A DNA stretch of 64,000 nucleotides from Telmatospirillum sp. (GCA_009712185.1 WASQ01000036.1:78390-142389); one strand, 5' to 3'. Numbered from the stretch's first letter, positions 53,660 through 62,131 are shown. A program made the numbers and translations. The notes: generated by a model from the sequence alone, not told the origin.

Positions 53660-54361
53660 ATGAAGGGCATGTCGACCAAATCCCTTCCTTCTCAACCGCT
53701 TCGCCGTCACCGCCGTTCCCGCGCGATGGACGAAGGCGGCACCCGGACCCTTCTCCTGGAGGCGGCCGGAACGGTTTTCGCGGAATGCGGTTTCGACCGC
53801 GCCACCGGGCGGGCCATCTGTGACCGGGCCTCGGTGAACCCGGCCGCGATCAACTACCATTTCGGCGGAATGGAGGAACTTTATCTCGCCGTTCTGATAG
53901 AGGCGCACCAACGGCTGGTGACCGAGGAAACGCTGTCGGAAGTGGCCGCAGCCGCCTTTCCTCCGACCGACAAGCTGCGCATCGTGATCAGTTATTTCGT
54001 GCGAGCCGCCTTCGGCGCCGGGGACAACGCATGGGCGTTCCGGGTCCTCGGCCGGGAGATCATCATGCCGACCCCGATGTTCGAGGCATTGCGCGTGCGC
54101 GAGATCATGCCGAAGATCGGACATGTCCGTCAGATCGTCGCCCAGCTCATGGAGCTCCCCGAGGACCATCCCGCGGTGACGCGTAGCTTTGTCAGCACGA
54201 TGGCCCCCTGCATGATGATGCTGATTGCCGATCATGAGATTTTCGGGAATCTGTTTCCCCGGATCGCGGGGGGAGCCGGAGACGGGCTGGATCCGCTGAT
54301 CGATCACCTCCTGCGGTTCGCACTTGCCGGTCTGGAGGTCGCGAAACGGGCGGCGATGTGA
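53660..54361 (+). CDS. TetR-family repressor, paralog of the exporter-side regulator
   Basis: 233 residues. The helix-turn-helix part (FDRATGRAICDRASVNPAAINYHFGG) is identical over this stretch to that of the protein at 23686-24438, and the ligand domain is closely similar (VLGREIIMPTPMFEALRVREIMPKIGHVRQIVAQLM). It lacks the charged C-terminal tail of the paralog. It diverges from pltL and so is placed to control biosynthesis, while the paralog is placed to control export. The near-identical DNA-recognition helices predict overlapping operators. The known Pseudomonas cluster has one such regulator plus the LysR activator PltR, which is not seen here. Confidence 0.87.
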   Translation: MKGMSTKSLPSQPLRRHRRSRAMDEGGTRTLLLEAAGTVFAECGFDRATGRAICDRASVNPAAINYHFGGMEELYLAVLIEAHQRLVTEETLSEVAAAAFPPTDKLRIVISYFVRAAFGAGDNAWAFRVLGREIIMPTPMFEALRVREIMPKIGHVRQIVAQLMELPEDHPAVTRSFVSTMAPCMMMLIADHEIFGNLFPRIAGGAGDGLDPLIDHLLRFALAGLEVAKRAAM

Positions 54362-54459
54362 CCGCTGCCTCCGGTCCCGGCCCGGTTTCTCCGGTGGCTC
54401 TTGCGGGGTGATCAAGGGGTTTCCGCCCGGAATGCGGAAGCGGACGGTTTTGAGGAGCA

Positions 54460-55710
54460 TCATGCGTCCTCCGGAATGGATTTACCGTACCCCTTGACCA
54501 GCAGCATCCGGGTCAGCGGCATGGCGAGCGCCGTGGTGACCAGGGCCATCGCGATCAGCACGGAAAACATGGCATTTGAGATCAATCCGGCGGCCAGGAA
54601 GATGGACAGGACGGCCAGTTCCATCATCCCCTTGGCCTGCATAACCGCGCCAAGGGCCAGGCTGTCGCGCCAGGACATCCCGATCCGCCGGGCCGGGAGG
54701 GTCGTTCCGGCAAATTTTCCGGCAATCGCGGCGACCGTCGTGACGACGAAGATATCCCCGAACCCCGGTGCCGAAAAATCAAGAGAGACCTTGAGGCCGA
54801 CGGAAATGAAAAAGAAGGGGGTCAGCAGCAACACGGTGACATGCTCGATCCGGTCCAGAACCGCCGCGCGGACGTGATCCGGCAAGATTGCGCCGGCGAC
54901 GAAAGCACCCAGCAGGTAGTGCAATCCAAGGAATTCGGTGGCACCGGCCGAAGCCAGTGCAAAGGCCACGACGCCGACCAGAATGCCATTGCGGCTGGTC
55001 TCGTCGTCGCGGTCGGGAAACAGGCGCCGCAACAGCGGTCGCGCGCCGCAGAACATCGTTACAAGGTAGAGCGCGCCGAACAGCAGAATGACGAGCGGGG
55101 AGTTGCTGGCTCCCTCACGACTGCCGGTTCCGGCCAGGGCGCCGCTGACCAGCAGCCAAAGCACGGCATCGTTGATCGCGGCCAACCCGAGACTCCACTG
55201 ACCGACGGGGAGGCGGATCAGATCAAGTTCCCGGAGAATGGCCCCCAGGACAGGCAAGGCGGTGACGCTTAACGCCACAGCCGTGCAGAGAACAAAGCGC
55301 GCCTGCCCTCCCCCGCCTTGCGCGGCGAGCGGATGAACCTCGCAGATCCACAGAGCCGCCGCGGTCCCGAAGCAGAAAGGCACGAGAACGCTGCACACCC
55401 CGATCAGTGCAAGTCCGCTGTGAGCTCCCCGGTAATGTCCGAGATCGAGATGCAGTCCGGTGATCAGGGCGAAAAAGAAAATCGAGAACGACGACAGATG
55501 CGCGATCTGATCCCGGATCGGAGTGGGAAGCAGATGTTCCTGAAGTTCGGGGAGGACGAAACCCAGGCCGGAAGGGCCCAGGATAATTCCCAGCAGGATC
55601 TGGACGACAGCGCAGGGGATGGCGCTCTTCAACCGGCCCAGATGCCAGATCGCATAAGGCAGAACCACGATGCAGAACAGATTGAAGAGGGACAAAAGAT
55701 CATGCGACAT
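54460..55710 (-). CDS. CPA2-family cation:proton antiporter
   Basis: 416 residues with about twelve hydrophobic segments. Typical of the Kef/NapA group are GIILGPSGLG, the core helix LGLHYLLGAFVAGAILP, and LTPFFFISVGLKVSLDF, followed by a C-terminal AVMQAKGMMELAVL helix. There is no cytoplasmic TrkA-N domain. ATG 55710 follows GAGG at seven bases. It converges on the second tetR, ending about 100 bases from it. A perfect TCAAATTTAAATTTGA palindrome lies about 225 bases upstream, the same half-sites as the tetR promoters. A role in tolerance to the acidic phenolic product is therefore possible, but it is an inference. Confidence 0.87.
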   Translation of the reverse strand: MSHDLLSLFNLFCIVVLPYAIWHLGRLKSAIPCAVVQILLGIILGPSGLGFVLPELQEHLLPTPIRDQIAHLSSFSIFFFALITGLHLDLGHYRGAHSGLALIGVCSVLVPFCFGTAAALWICEVHPLAAQGGGGQARFVLCTAVALSVTALPVLGAILRELDLIRLPVGQWSLGLAAINDAVLWLLVSGALAGTGSREGASNSPLVILLFGALYLVTMFCGARPLLRRLFPDRDDETSRNGILVGVVAFALASAGATEFLGLHYLLGAFVAGAILPDHVRAAVLDRIEHVTVLLLTPFFFISVGLKVSLDFSAPGFGDIFVVTTVAAIAGKFAGTTLPARRIGMSWRDSLALGAVMQAKGMMELAVLSIFLAAGLISNAMFSVLIAMALVTTALAMPLTRMLLVKGYGKSIPEDA

Positions 55711-55935
55711 CAATGAACCTCATCTCAATCGGGGGTGCCGGTCGGAAGATCTGCCCGAACTTAGTCTGTTCGGGATCGGCGTTTGATATCAGGCTGTCTC
55801 TTGCATCGGTCGTTCCTGAAAAAGCTTGATTCAGGCCACAAATAGCGCGATTTGCCGTTTACCAGGGGGAACCGCGAGGACCCTGGAGCCACGGGATAAC
55901 CTGTATGGCGGTATATATTGCCGGTTGCAAACGAG

Positions 55936-55951
55936 TCAAATTTAAATTTGA
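55936..55951. promoter_or_regulatory. Perfect 16-bp palindrome TCAAATTTAAATTTGA, candidate TetR operator
   Basis: An exact palindrome upstream of the antiporter gene. Its half-site TCAAATT matches the arms seen in the exporter/tetR and pltL/tetR intergenic regions, which suggests one regulon. Confidence 0.6.
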
Positions 55952-56236
55952 AATACAACTTTTATTCATAGCGGGGCGACATCGTTATGACCGCGCACAT
56001 ATGCCCTAGGTCCCGACAGGTCGCAGGGGATGGGAGCAGCGGTCCAATGGTCCTAGGCCCATTGCCGGAAACCGGAGAAAATTGCGAAAGGGAACGGGGG
56101 ATGTCTGATCGCGTTCCAAATGAAAAATGCCGCATATTTTTAGCGGCTTATCCGGCCGGCTCCGGCTGATCCAGGGCTGGTGGATCCTCCCTCACGAACC
56201 TGTTGACCGCCCCGTTGATGTTTCCACCATGTTCTC
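55952..56236. other. Intergenic sequence without a supported gene
   Basis: Mixed composition. No conserved ORF is recognised. Near 56218-56260 a hairpin can form from ATGTTTCCA and TGGAAACAT arms, at the left edge of the transposase remnant. Confidence 0.35.
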
Positions 56237-56458
56237 ATGGTGTGCCGATGGAAACATGGTCGCCCGCTATCCCGAGCCGGTTTCGTCAAGGTGGACGAAA
56301 CGGAAATTGCATACCGCGCCAAGGACGATCCGGTGGACGGTGGGCAAGGCCGCGGCCATACCGGCAAGTTGCTGGTGACAGGGGCCATGAGCTTTCCGAC
56401 GACGGGCACACCCCCGCTCTGTCCGTATCCGTCACGCTTCATGTCAGGACTTTATTGA
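56237..56458 (+). pseudogene. Transposase remnant, IS1595/ISXO2-like
   Basis: A 73-codon fragment whose middle part (VKVDETEIAYRAKDDPVDGG, followed by QGRGHTGKLLVTGA) resembles the start of the ISXO2-type DDE transposase core, where VDE carries the first catalytic Asp. The rest of the transposase is absent, and the residues after TGAM are out of register with the family. The fragment marks an old insertion-sequence event next to the right edge of the pyoluteorin-type locus. Confidence 0.5.
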
Positions 56459-56515
56459 CTTACATGCGTGAAGGGATGCCGTTAGTCCTTCCCTTTGAGG
56501 GTGAGCACGGGGCAT

Positions 56516-56815
56516 ATGACGAAGCAACTCTGGCTGTTTCCGATCCTTTGCACCGGGCTTTTTGGGTGCGGCACGTCCATCTATTCCGACCCGATCGGCC
56601 CAGGCGAATTCAGCATTAGGGGAATTTCTCCCGGTGGCATGTGAGGCGAATTCGTCGACACAACGCCATCGTCAGAGGCGGCGAAGGAGGAAGCAGAAAA
56701 TCGCTGCCCCGCCGGGTATGACAAGACGGACGAGATGTCAGGGGCTTTCTTTGAAGGCAAATTCATCGAGTGGCGCATCCGATGCCGCGTCCAATATCTG
56801 GGCCACATTCACTAG
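56516..56815 (+). pseudogene. Small lipoprotein frame interrupted by one in-frame TGA
   Basis: From ATG 56516 the frame encodes a signal peptide with lipobox LFGC (MTKQLWLFPILCTGLFGC), then 42 codons in all before TGA at 56642. The same frame continues past that stop for 57 codons (GEFVDTTPSSEAAKEEAENR, then CPAGYDK and FIEWRIRCRV) to TAG at 56813, with protein-like composition. The simplest reading is a small lipoprotein gene broken by a nonsense mutation. A 42-residue lipoprotein that ends there is possible. Sequencing error is another option. Confidence 0.5.
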
Positions 56816-57554
56816 CTAAGAAGCGGTCTGAGCCTCATCTGACTTGGAGCGCTCCATTTTGAAATACCAGAACCAAGGAGATAAACCACTATTTACATAA
56901 TAAAAAAGATTGAAATTTATCTATGTTATGATGAAAAATATTCTTAATTTAATATTAATATTATAAAATTTCCAAAAAATGTATGATTAAATTGTATCAA
57001 GCTATTTTTTGTCAACAATATTATAATATTTATGTATAATTGTCCGATGGCCGTTCGTAAAAATTCTCATAATATCGTGATGTTTCGGGCTGGACCGGTC
57101 TTTCAGTTCTGAATTGGTCTGTTGCCGTCCTGGTTTGTATTCTCGATTGAGGGTTCTATGTCCGGTATCGCACCTTGGGCGCCGTAACGCGGTGTTCGGA
57201 CGCGGGGCGGCTGTCCTTTTTTCCGGTCGGACGATCGAAGTGGGTCCCCGTTCCCAGCCTGCGATGCCCGTTCTACCCAGAGTTCCAGAAACCGGTTTTC
57301 CAAGAGTTCCAGGCCTATAACCCCAGGTCGAATAGTGTTTGTTCCGCAAGGAATGGCGCCGGGACAGGCTTCATCCGGCCTAATCCAACCCAAAGAAGTT
57401 GGCGTACTTACGCTAAACCATCTATGGGATGGAATTGCGCCCATAGGTAGATATTGCCTAGTAGAAAAAGTATTGTGCGTAACCAATTTTAAAGACTTTC
57501 GGCGTCATGATGCGCCTCAGTTGATCGTAATATGAGCCCAGAACGGGGGGTCGT
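56816..57554. other. AT-rich then mixed intergenic region upstream of flagellin
   Basis: Bases from about 56860 to 57070 are very AT-rich (runs such as TTAATTTAATATTAATATTATAA), unusual for this genome. The remainder up to the flagellin start has several ORFs on both strands, but none looks like a protein. The flagellin promoter should lie close to 57480-57540; no clear sigma-28 or sigma-54 box was identified. Confidence 0.4.
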
Positions 57555-58379
57555 ATGCCAGTTATCTCGACGAATAACGCAGCTAACTCTGCGTTGAATT
57601 ATCTGAATCAGAACTCCTCGCACGAGACCAATCTCCTGTCCAAACTGGCATCGGGATCACGGATCGTGCAGGCGTCGGACGACGCTGCCGGACTTGCCAT
57701 CGGCACGCAGTTGACCGCCAGCGCCGTGGTCTATGAGCAGGATCAGACCAACGTGCAACAGGGCACGGCCATCCTGCAGTCGACCGACGGTGCCCTGGCG
57801 CAGATCAGCAATGTGCTGCAGCGCATGATGGCGCTGGCGACCGAGGCCGCGTCCGGTCAGGTCACCAACAGCCAGCGCAGCCAGGACATCAATACGGAAT
57901 ACACGCAGCTCAAGAGCGAGATCACCAGCATCGTCGGCAGCACGACTTATGCCGGTCAGACCCTGTTGTCAGGCTCGTTCCTGTCCAATGTGAAGTTCCT
58001 GGTCGGCACCCTGTCCACCAACTTCATCACCATTTCGGTGGCCTCCATCTCCGTGAGCACCCTGCTGGGGACATCCTCCACGGTCAGCACGGCCGCCACC
58101 GCGCTTACTGCGATCAACAAGATCAATTCGGCCATCAATACGGTGACCCAGAGCCGCGCCAAGATCGGCGCCTACGAATCGCAGTTCAGTTTCAGCAGCC
58201 AGGATATCTCCACCAACATCCAGAACATCACCTCGGCCGCCTCGGTGATCATGGATGCCGACGTTGCGCAGGTGAAGTCGACCCTGTCGGCCACGGACGT
58301 GAAGACCCAGGCATCGGTCGCCGCCTTGACGCAGGCATCCCAGTTGCCACAGGAACTGCTCCGGCTGCTGCAGTCGTAA
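57555..58379 (+). CDS. Flagellin
   Basis: 274 residues. The N-terminal D0/D1 region shows NNAANSALNYLNQNSS, LASGSRIVQASDDAAGLAIG, then LQRMMALATEAASGQ and NTEYTQLKSEI. The C-terminal part (AINKINSAINTVTQSRAKIGAYESQF) ends in the helical LTQASQLPQELLRLLQS. The central variable region is short and rich in Ser/Thr/Ala/Val. The expected GGGGGG-type ribosome-binding site lies six bases before the ATG. No other flagellar gene is adjacent, so this is an isolated filament gene, followed by a good terminator. Confidence 0.93.
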   Translation: MPVISTNNAANSALNYLNQNSSHETNLLSKLASGSRIVQASDDAAGLAIGTQLTASAVVYEQDQTNVQQGTAILQSTDGALAQISNVLQRMMALATEAASGQVTNSQRSQDINTEYTQLKSEITSIVGSTTYAGQTLLSGSFLSNVKFLVGTLSTNFITISVASISVSTLLGTSSTVSTAATALTAINKINSAINTVTQSRAKIGAYESQFSFSSQDISTNIQNITSAASVIMDADVAQVKSTLSATDVKTQASVAALTQASQLPQELLRLLQS

Positions 58380-58428
58380 CGGGGCGGGTCGGCCTTCCCC
58401 CCCCCGCCGACCGCCTGAGCCATTTCAG

Positions 58429-58461
58429 CGGCCCGTCCCTCGACGGGCCGTCTTTCTTTTA
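58429..58461 (+). terminator. Rho-independent terminator after flagellin
   Basis: CGGCCCGT and ACGGGCCG form a perfect stem around CCCTCG, followed by TCTTTCTTTT. It lies about 50 bases past the flagellin stop. Confidence 0.88.
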
Positions 58462-58551
58462 CCAACTGGTATGAAATCGTTTACCGCCGGGCGTCCGGCC
58501 GGATGAGGGATGCGCTGACCGGCTCCGATCTGCACGGGTTAACGCGCGCCC

Positions 58552-59307
58552 CTAAAAAAGTCCCCGGCCATCCCATAGCAGCTTGAGGCCGACAGCGATC
58601 AACAGCACATAGATCAGGGTGAAAAAGCGTTCGGCCGGAACCTTGCGGACAAGAATGACGCCGGCCCAGGTCGACGCAATGGCCAGGGGAAAGAGGGCGA
58701 ATGACGTCATCAGGCTGCCACGGTCAAGCTGGCCCAGAGCAATGAAAAAGGGAAGCTTGACCCAGTTCATGATGGCGAAGAACAGGATACCGGTGCCGAC
58801 AAACAGCTCCTTCGGCAGTCGCTGGGGGATCACATAAACCTGAAACGGAGGGGCGCCGGCGTTGGCGATCATGCTGGTAAATCCCGATATCCCGCCCCAC
58901 AGCAAACCGGCGGGAATGCCGGCGCGTACCGCCGTGCGCCCCCCTCCCCGGCGTTCGATCAGAAGCCGGCGTCCGCCGAACGTGACAGAGATCACCCCGA
59001 CGGCAAAGGCGATGGCGGCATCCGAGACCCTGGCCGCGAACACATATCCCAAAACGATTCCGATTATCGCCCCGGGCAAGAGAATCGCCATGTTCCGGCG
59101 ATCCCATTCCCGACGGTAGACCCAGACACCGACGGCATCCTGGACGATCAGGATGGGGAGAATGATGGACGCGCCATGGATCGGCGGAATCACCAAGGCC
59201 AAAAGCGGCATGGAGAGCATGCCAAATCCGGTAAATCCGCCTTTTGACAGTCCTAACAGGATCACCGCCGGAACGGCGACAGCATAAAACATCGGATCGG
59301 AAATCAT
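58552..59307 (-). CDS. TauE/SafE family sulfite/anion exporter
   Basis: 251 residues with about seven or eight hydrophobic segments. The family start (VPAVILLGLSKGGFTGFGMLSMPLLAL) and the repeat block SGFTSMIANAGAPPFQVYVIPQRLPKELFVGT are typical of the TauE/SafE group, which exports sulfite, sulfoacetate or related organic anions. Substrate cannot be told from the sequence. It ends convergently on the flagellin terminator side and lies 20 bases after the start region of the GGDEF-EAL gene end, so it may be co-transcribed with it. Confidence 0.88.
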   Translation of the reverse strand: MISDPMFYAVAVPAVILLGLSKGGFTGFGMLSMPLLALVIPPIHGASIILPILIVQDAVGVWVYRREWDRRNMAILLPGAIIGIVLGYVFAARVSDAAIAFAVGVISVTFGGRRLLIERRGGGRTAVRAGIPAGLLWGGISGFTSMIANAGAPPFQVYVIPQRLPKELFVGTGILFFAIMNWVKLPFFIALGQLDRGSLMTSFALFPLAIASTWAGVILVRKVPAERFFTLIYVLLIAVGLKLLWDGRGLF

Positions 59308-59327
59308 GGGGTGGTCCCTGAAAGGTC

Positions 59328-61709
59328 TTAGGAAACCTCAACCGGAATGGAATCCCGGATAAACCGGACAAGTTCATCGGCAGGCAGCGGACGTGCGAAA
59401 AGAAAGCCTTGAGCCTGTTTACAGTTTTCATGGCGGAGGAAACGCAACTGTCGGATATCTTCCACGCCTTCGGCCACGGTTTCGAGGCCGAAACTGCGTG
59501 CGAGCTGGATGATCGCGCGAACGATGGCCGCGTCCTCCGTGTCCATATGCAGATTGCGCACGAAGGACTGGTCGATTTTCAATTTGTCGACGTGGAAACG
59601 TTTCAGATAGGCGAGATTGGCATATCCGGTCCCGAAATCGTCAATGGTGAATCTCACCCCCCTGGCGCGCAGCTTCTCGACCGTTGACATGACGGCCTGG
59701 GCATTCTCGATCAGCATGGTTTCGGTCAGTTCCAGCTCCAGCCGGTCCGGTGTCAGGCCCGCGGCATCAAGAGCATCGAGAACCGTCTCCTCCAGATTGC
59801 CGCGGCGAAACTGCATCGCGGACAGATTGACGGTCATCGAAATCTGTGGAAGACCTGCGACCTGCCAGCTTTTTGCCTGCAAACAGGCCTCCCGCAGGAC
59901 CCACGCGCCCATGGGCACGATCAGACCGGTGTTTTCCGCCACCGGGATGAAGGTGGACGGTCCGACCAGACCATGCCCGGGGCGGCGCCAGCGGACCAGG
60001 GCCTCGACGCCGACCAGCCCGCCTGTCCCAAGGTCGATCTGCGGCTGGTAATGCAGCTCGAATTCATGGCGATCGAGAGCGTGACGCAGGGCAGAGCGGA
60101 GGCCGAACTGAACGACGGTTTCGATGTTCATCTGCTCCGAAAAGAAGCGATGCGCATTCCGGCCCGATTCCTTGGCGTGGTACATGGCCGTGTCGGCCTT
60201 CTTCAACAGCTCCTCGAAGCCCATGCCGTCATCGGGGCTCACCGCAATCCCGATCGATGCCGAGATAAAGATCTCGTGACCCTCCACCATCACCGGGCGA
60301 GACAGGGATTCCAGGATTTTTTCCGCCACGGCAATGATCGCCTGGCTGTCCCGGACCTCGGATAGAACCACCAGGAATTCATCCCCGCCATGGCGGCTGA
60401 CACTGTCGGTGTCGCGCACAGAGGTGAGCAGACGTCCGGCGACTTCCCGCAGAACACTGTCGCCGGCCGAATGTCCGAGCGAATCGTTGACGGCCTTGAA
60501 ATGATCCAGATCGACGAACAGCAGAGCCGTCTTGGTGCGCGAACGCGTGGCGCGCGCCACCGATTGCAGCAGCCGGTCCTCCACCAGAAGCCGGTTGGGC
60601 AGCCCTGTCAGAAGATCGTGATGCGCGAGAAATTCGATGTGCGCCGCTGTGCGCCGCCGCTCGGTGATATCGACGATCACGCCCACCAATCCCAGGGGCT
60701 CGCCCTCTCCCCCCGTCAGTTGTCGTCCGCTGAGATGCCCCCAGAACTCGCTGCCGTCGGCCCTGACATACCGGCGTTCCGTACTGATGACCGGCGTCCG
60801 TCCGTGGATCAGGGACAGCATATGATCGCGGCTGACGGCCCGTTCGGAAACATGCACCAGTTCGGGGTAGTCAATGCCCGCCAGGGCGTCCGGCGAGCGG
60901 CCGAACATGTCCGCCATGCTCCGGTTAGCCTGGGTGATCACGCCGTCGAGATTGACAAAAAAGATCGCGGCATGGGTGGTGTCGAAGATAAGGCGCAACT
61001 CGGCTTCCCGCCCCCGCAGCTCCGAGGTTCGGGCGACCACTGTCCGGCTCAAGGTCTCGGCGACGGCCTCACCATCCAGGGACAGGACCGAAATGGCAAG
61101 CGCGATATCCGCACCAGCCCAGAGAAGATAATAGGAGGCCTGCCAGAAAACGCTGGTCGTCAAATAGGCGTCCTGTTGCGTGTAGTAAAGCGCGGCGACG
61201 GTCCTGGCCAGCAGCATGGCGCCGCAGCACCAGGCGATGATCTCGAGAATCGCCAGTCCCCGCGACGGATGCCCTCGCCTCGTTCGCCTGATGGCAAACG
61301 CCGCGTCGAGGTAGATCGGGACCCGCAGGGCCGCGATGAAGGAGATCCGTTCATTCAGACTGTAATCAAATTGGAAAAAGGAGATGTAACAGGATATCAG
61401 CAGGAGAATAGCCGCGACATAAAGCGGGACAGGCGGCTGGCGGCCGCTCAGCCGGCAGCAGCCAAGGTGCAGCCCGATCGCGGAATGCAGCATCAGAAGA
61501 TTTCCGACCACCGTCGCCCCGGGCTGGCGGTCGACAGCCCCCATCAGGGCGATGATCTGGCCGCGGCCGGCGCAACCGGCAGCCGCCGCGAACAGCCAGG
61601 AACGCCCCCGGCTTCCGTCGGACGGGCCGTGACTGGCAATGATGAGCGCACTGGTCAGCGATGCAACCGCCGCGGAGAACGCCAATGTGCCGATATCGAT
61701 CCGGAGCAT
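59328..61709 (-). CDS. Membrane PAS-GGDEF-EAL protein (c-di-GMP turnover)
   Basis: 793 residues. About seven N-terminal hydrophobic segments (to about residue 215) are followed by a PAS domain (LRLIFDTTHAAIFFVNLDGVI, near 240-350), a GGDEF domain (HDLLTGLPNRLL; active site SRHGGDEF, intact) and an EAL domain (VGVEALVRWRRP; TIDDFGTGYANLAYLK, both key motifs intact). It could make or degrade c-di-GMP; in most tandem proteins one activity dominates. An AAGG site precedes ATG 61709. It may act on motility or biofilm, in keeping with the nearby flagellin, but this link is only positional. Confidence 0.93.
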   Translation of the reverse strand: MLRIDIGTLAFSAAVASLTSALIIASHGPSDGSRGRSWLFAAAAGCAGRGQIIALMGAVDRQPGATVVGNLLMLHSAIGLHLGCCRLSGRQPPVPLYVAAILLLISCYISFFQFDYSLNERISFIAALRVPIYLDAAFAIRRTRRGHPSRGLAILEIIAWCCGAMLLARTVAALYYTQQDAYLTTSVFWQASYYLLWAGADIALAISVLSLDGEAVAETLSRTVVARTSELRGREAELRLIFDTTHAAIFFVNLDGVITQANRSMADMFGRSPDALAGIDYPELVHVSERAVSRDHMLSLIHGRTPVISTERRYVRADGSEFWGHLSGRQLTGGEGEPLGLVGVIVDITERRRTAAHIEFLAHHDLLTGLPNRLLVEDRLLQSVARATRSRTKTALLFVDLDHFKAVNDSLGHSAGDSVLREVAGRLLTSVRDTDSVSRHGGDEFLVVLSEVRDSQAIIAVAEKILESLSRPVMVEGHEIFISASIGIAVSPDDGMGFEELLKKADTAMYHAKESGRNAHRFFSEQMNIETVVQFGLRSALRHALDRHEFELHYQPQIDLGTGGLVGVEALVRWRRPGHGLVGPSTFIPVAENTGLIVPMGAWVLREACLQAKSWQVAGLPQISMTVNLSAMQFRRGNLEETVLDALDAAGLTPDRLELELTETMLIENAQAVMSTVEKLRARGVRFTIDDFGTGYANLAYLKRFHVDKLKIDQSFVRNLHMDTEDAAIVRAIIQLARSFGLETVAEGVEDIRQLRFLRHENCKQAQGFLFARPLPADELVRFIRDSIPVEVS

Positions 61710-61925
61710 GTCACCTTGCAGGGAGGGGAGTTCCCGGAAAAGCCTGGGGGGCGCTCCCGCCTTCCTTCTGGACTGTGCCGATTTCTATTATGAATACAAC
61801 AAATTTCTTTTAGAGATGTTTGTTATCTACTGCATCTGTCGGGCGTTCTTCGATCAGATTGTGCCGCCAATTGCAACATTTGTAACATGGTTTCCGTGCC
61901 TCCAAAAAACGACGTCCGATCCCGG

Positions 61926-61966
61926 CCCTCGCCGATCGGAACCGATCCGGTCCCGCCCGGCGAGGG
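61926..61966. repeat. Structured intergenic repeat with GATCGGAACCGATC core
   Basis: CCCTCGCC and GGCGAGGG are the arms of an outer hairpin. The perfect palindrome GATCGGAACCGATC (61934-61947) lies within. The same 14-mer occurs at 20802-20815, and imperfect copies lie at 4594-4607 and 5268-5281. Confidence 0.65.
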
Positions 61967-61976
61967 ACAAAAAGAT

Positions 61977-62016
61977 CCTCTTGCACTGACTCATCTGAAT
62001 GAGTCAGTGCAAGAGG
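61977..62016. promoter_or_regulatory. Perfect 18-bp-stem inverted repeat
   Basis: CCTCTTGCACTGACTCAT and ATGAGTCAGTGCAAGAGG are exact reverse complements around a four-base loop (CTGA). It lies between the divergent GGDEF-EAL and 116-residue genes. There is no T tract, so a terminator is unlikely. The motif AAGTTTCTCCGA follows at once, as in the 20.8-kb region. Confidence 0.8.
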
Positions 62017-62131
62017 CGAAGTTTCTCCGATTGCATCTTGTGCCGACAGCCTATCCCGGGTGGCGTGAAGCGGTATATGATGATTGAATAGCAACAAAGC
62101 AATTTACCCTAAGGTTGACCACGGAGCGGCC

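Noticed and set aside
56642-56644. TGA read as selenocysteine in the small lipoprotein
   Set aside because: No stem-loop of the selenocysteine type was recognised after it, and the residue context (GGM-TGA-GEF) is not a redox motif.
57103-57486. 127-codon minus-strand ORF upstream of flagellin
   Set aside because: Competing ORFs cover both strands, no ribosome-binding site or domain is visible, and the region is likely leader/promoter DNA.
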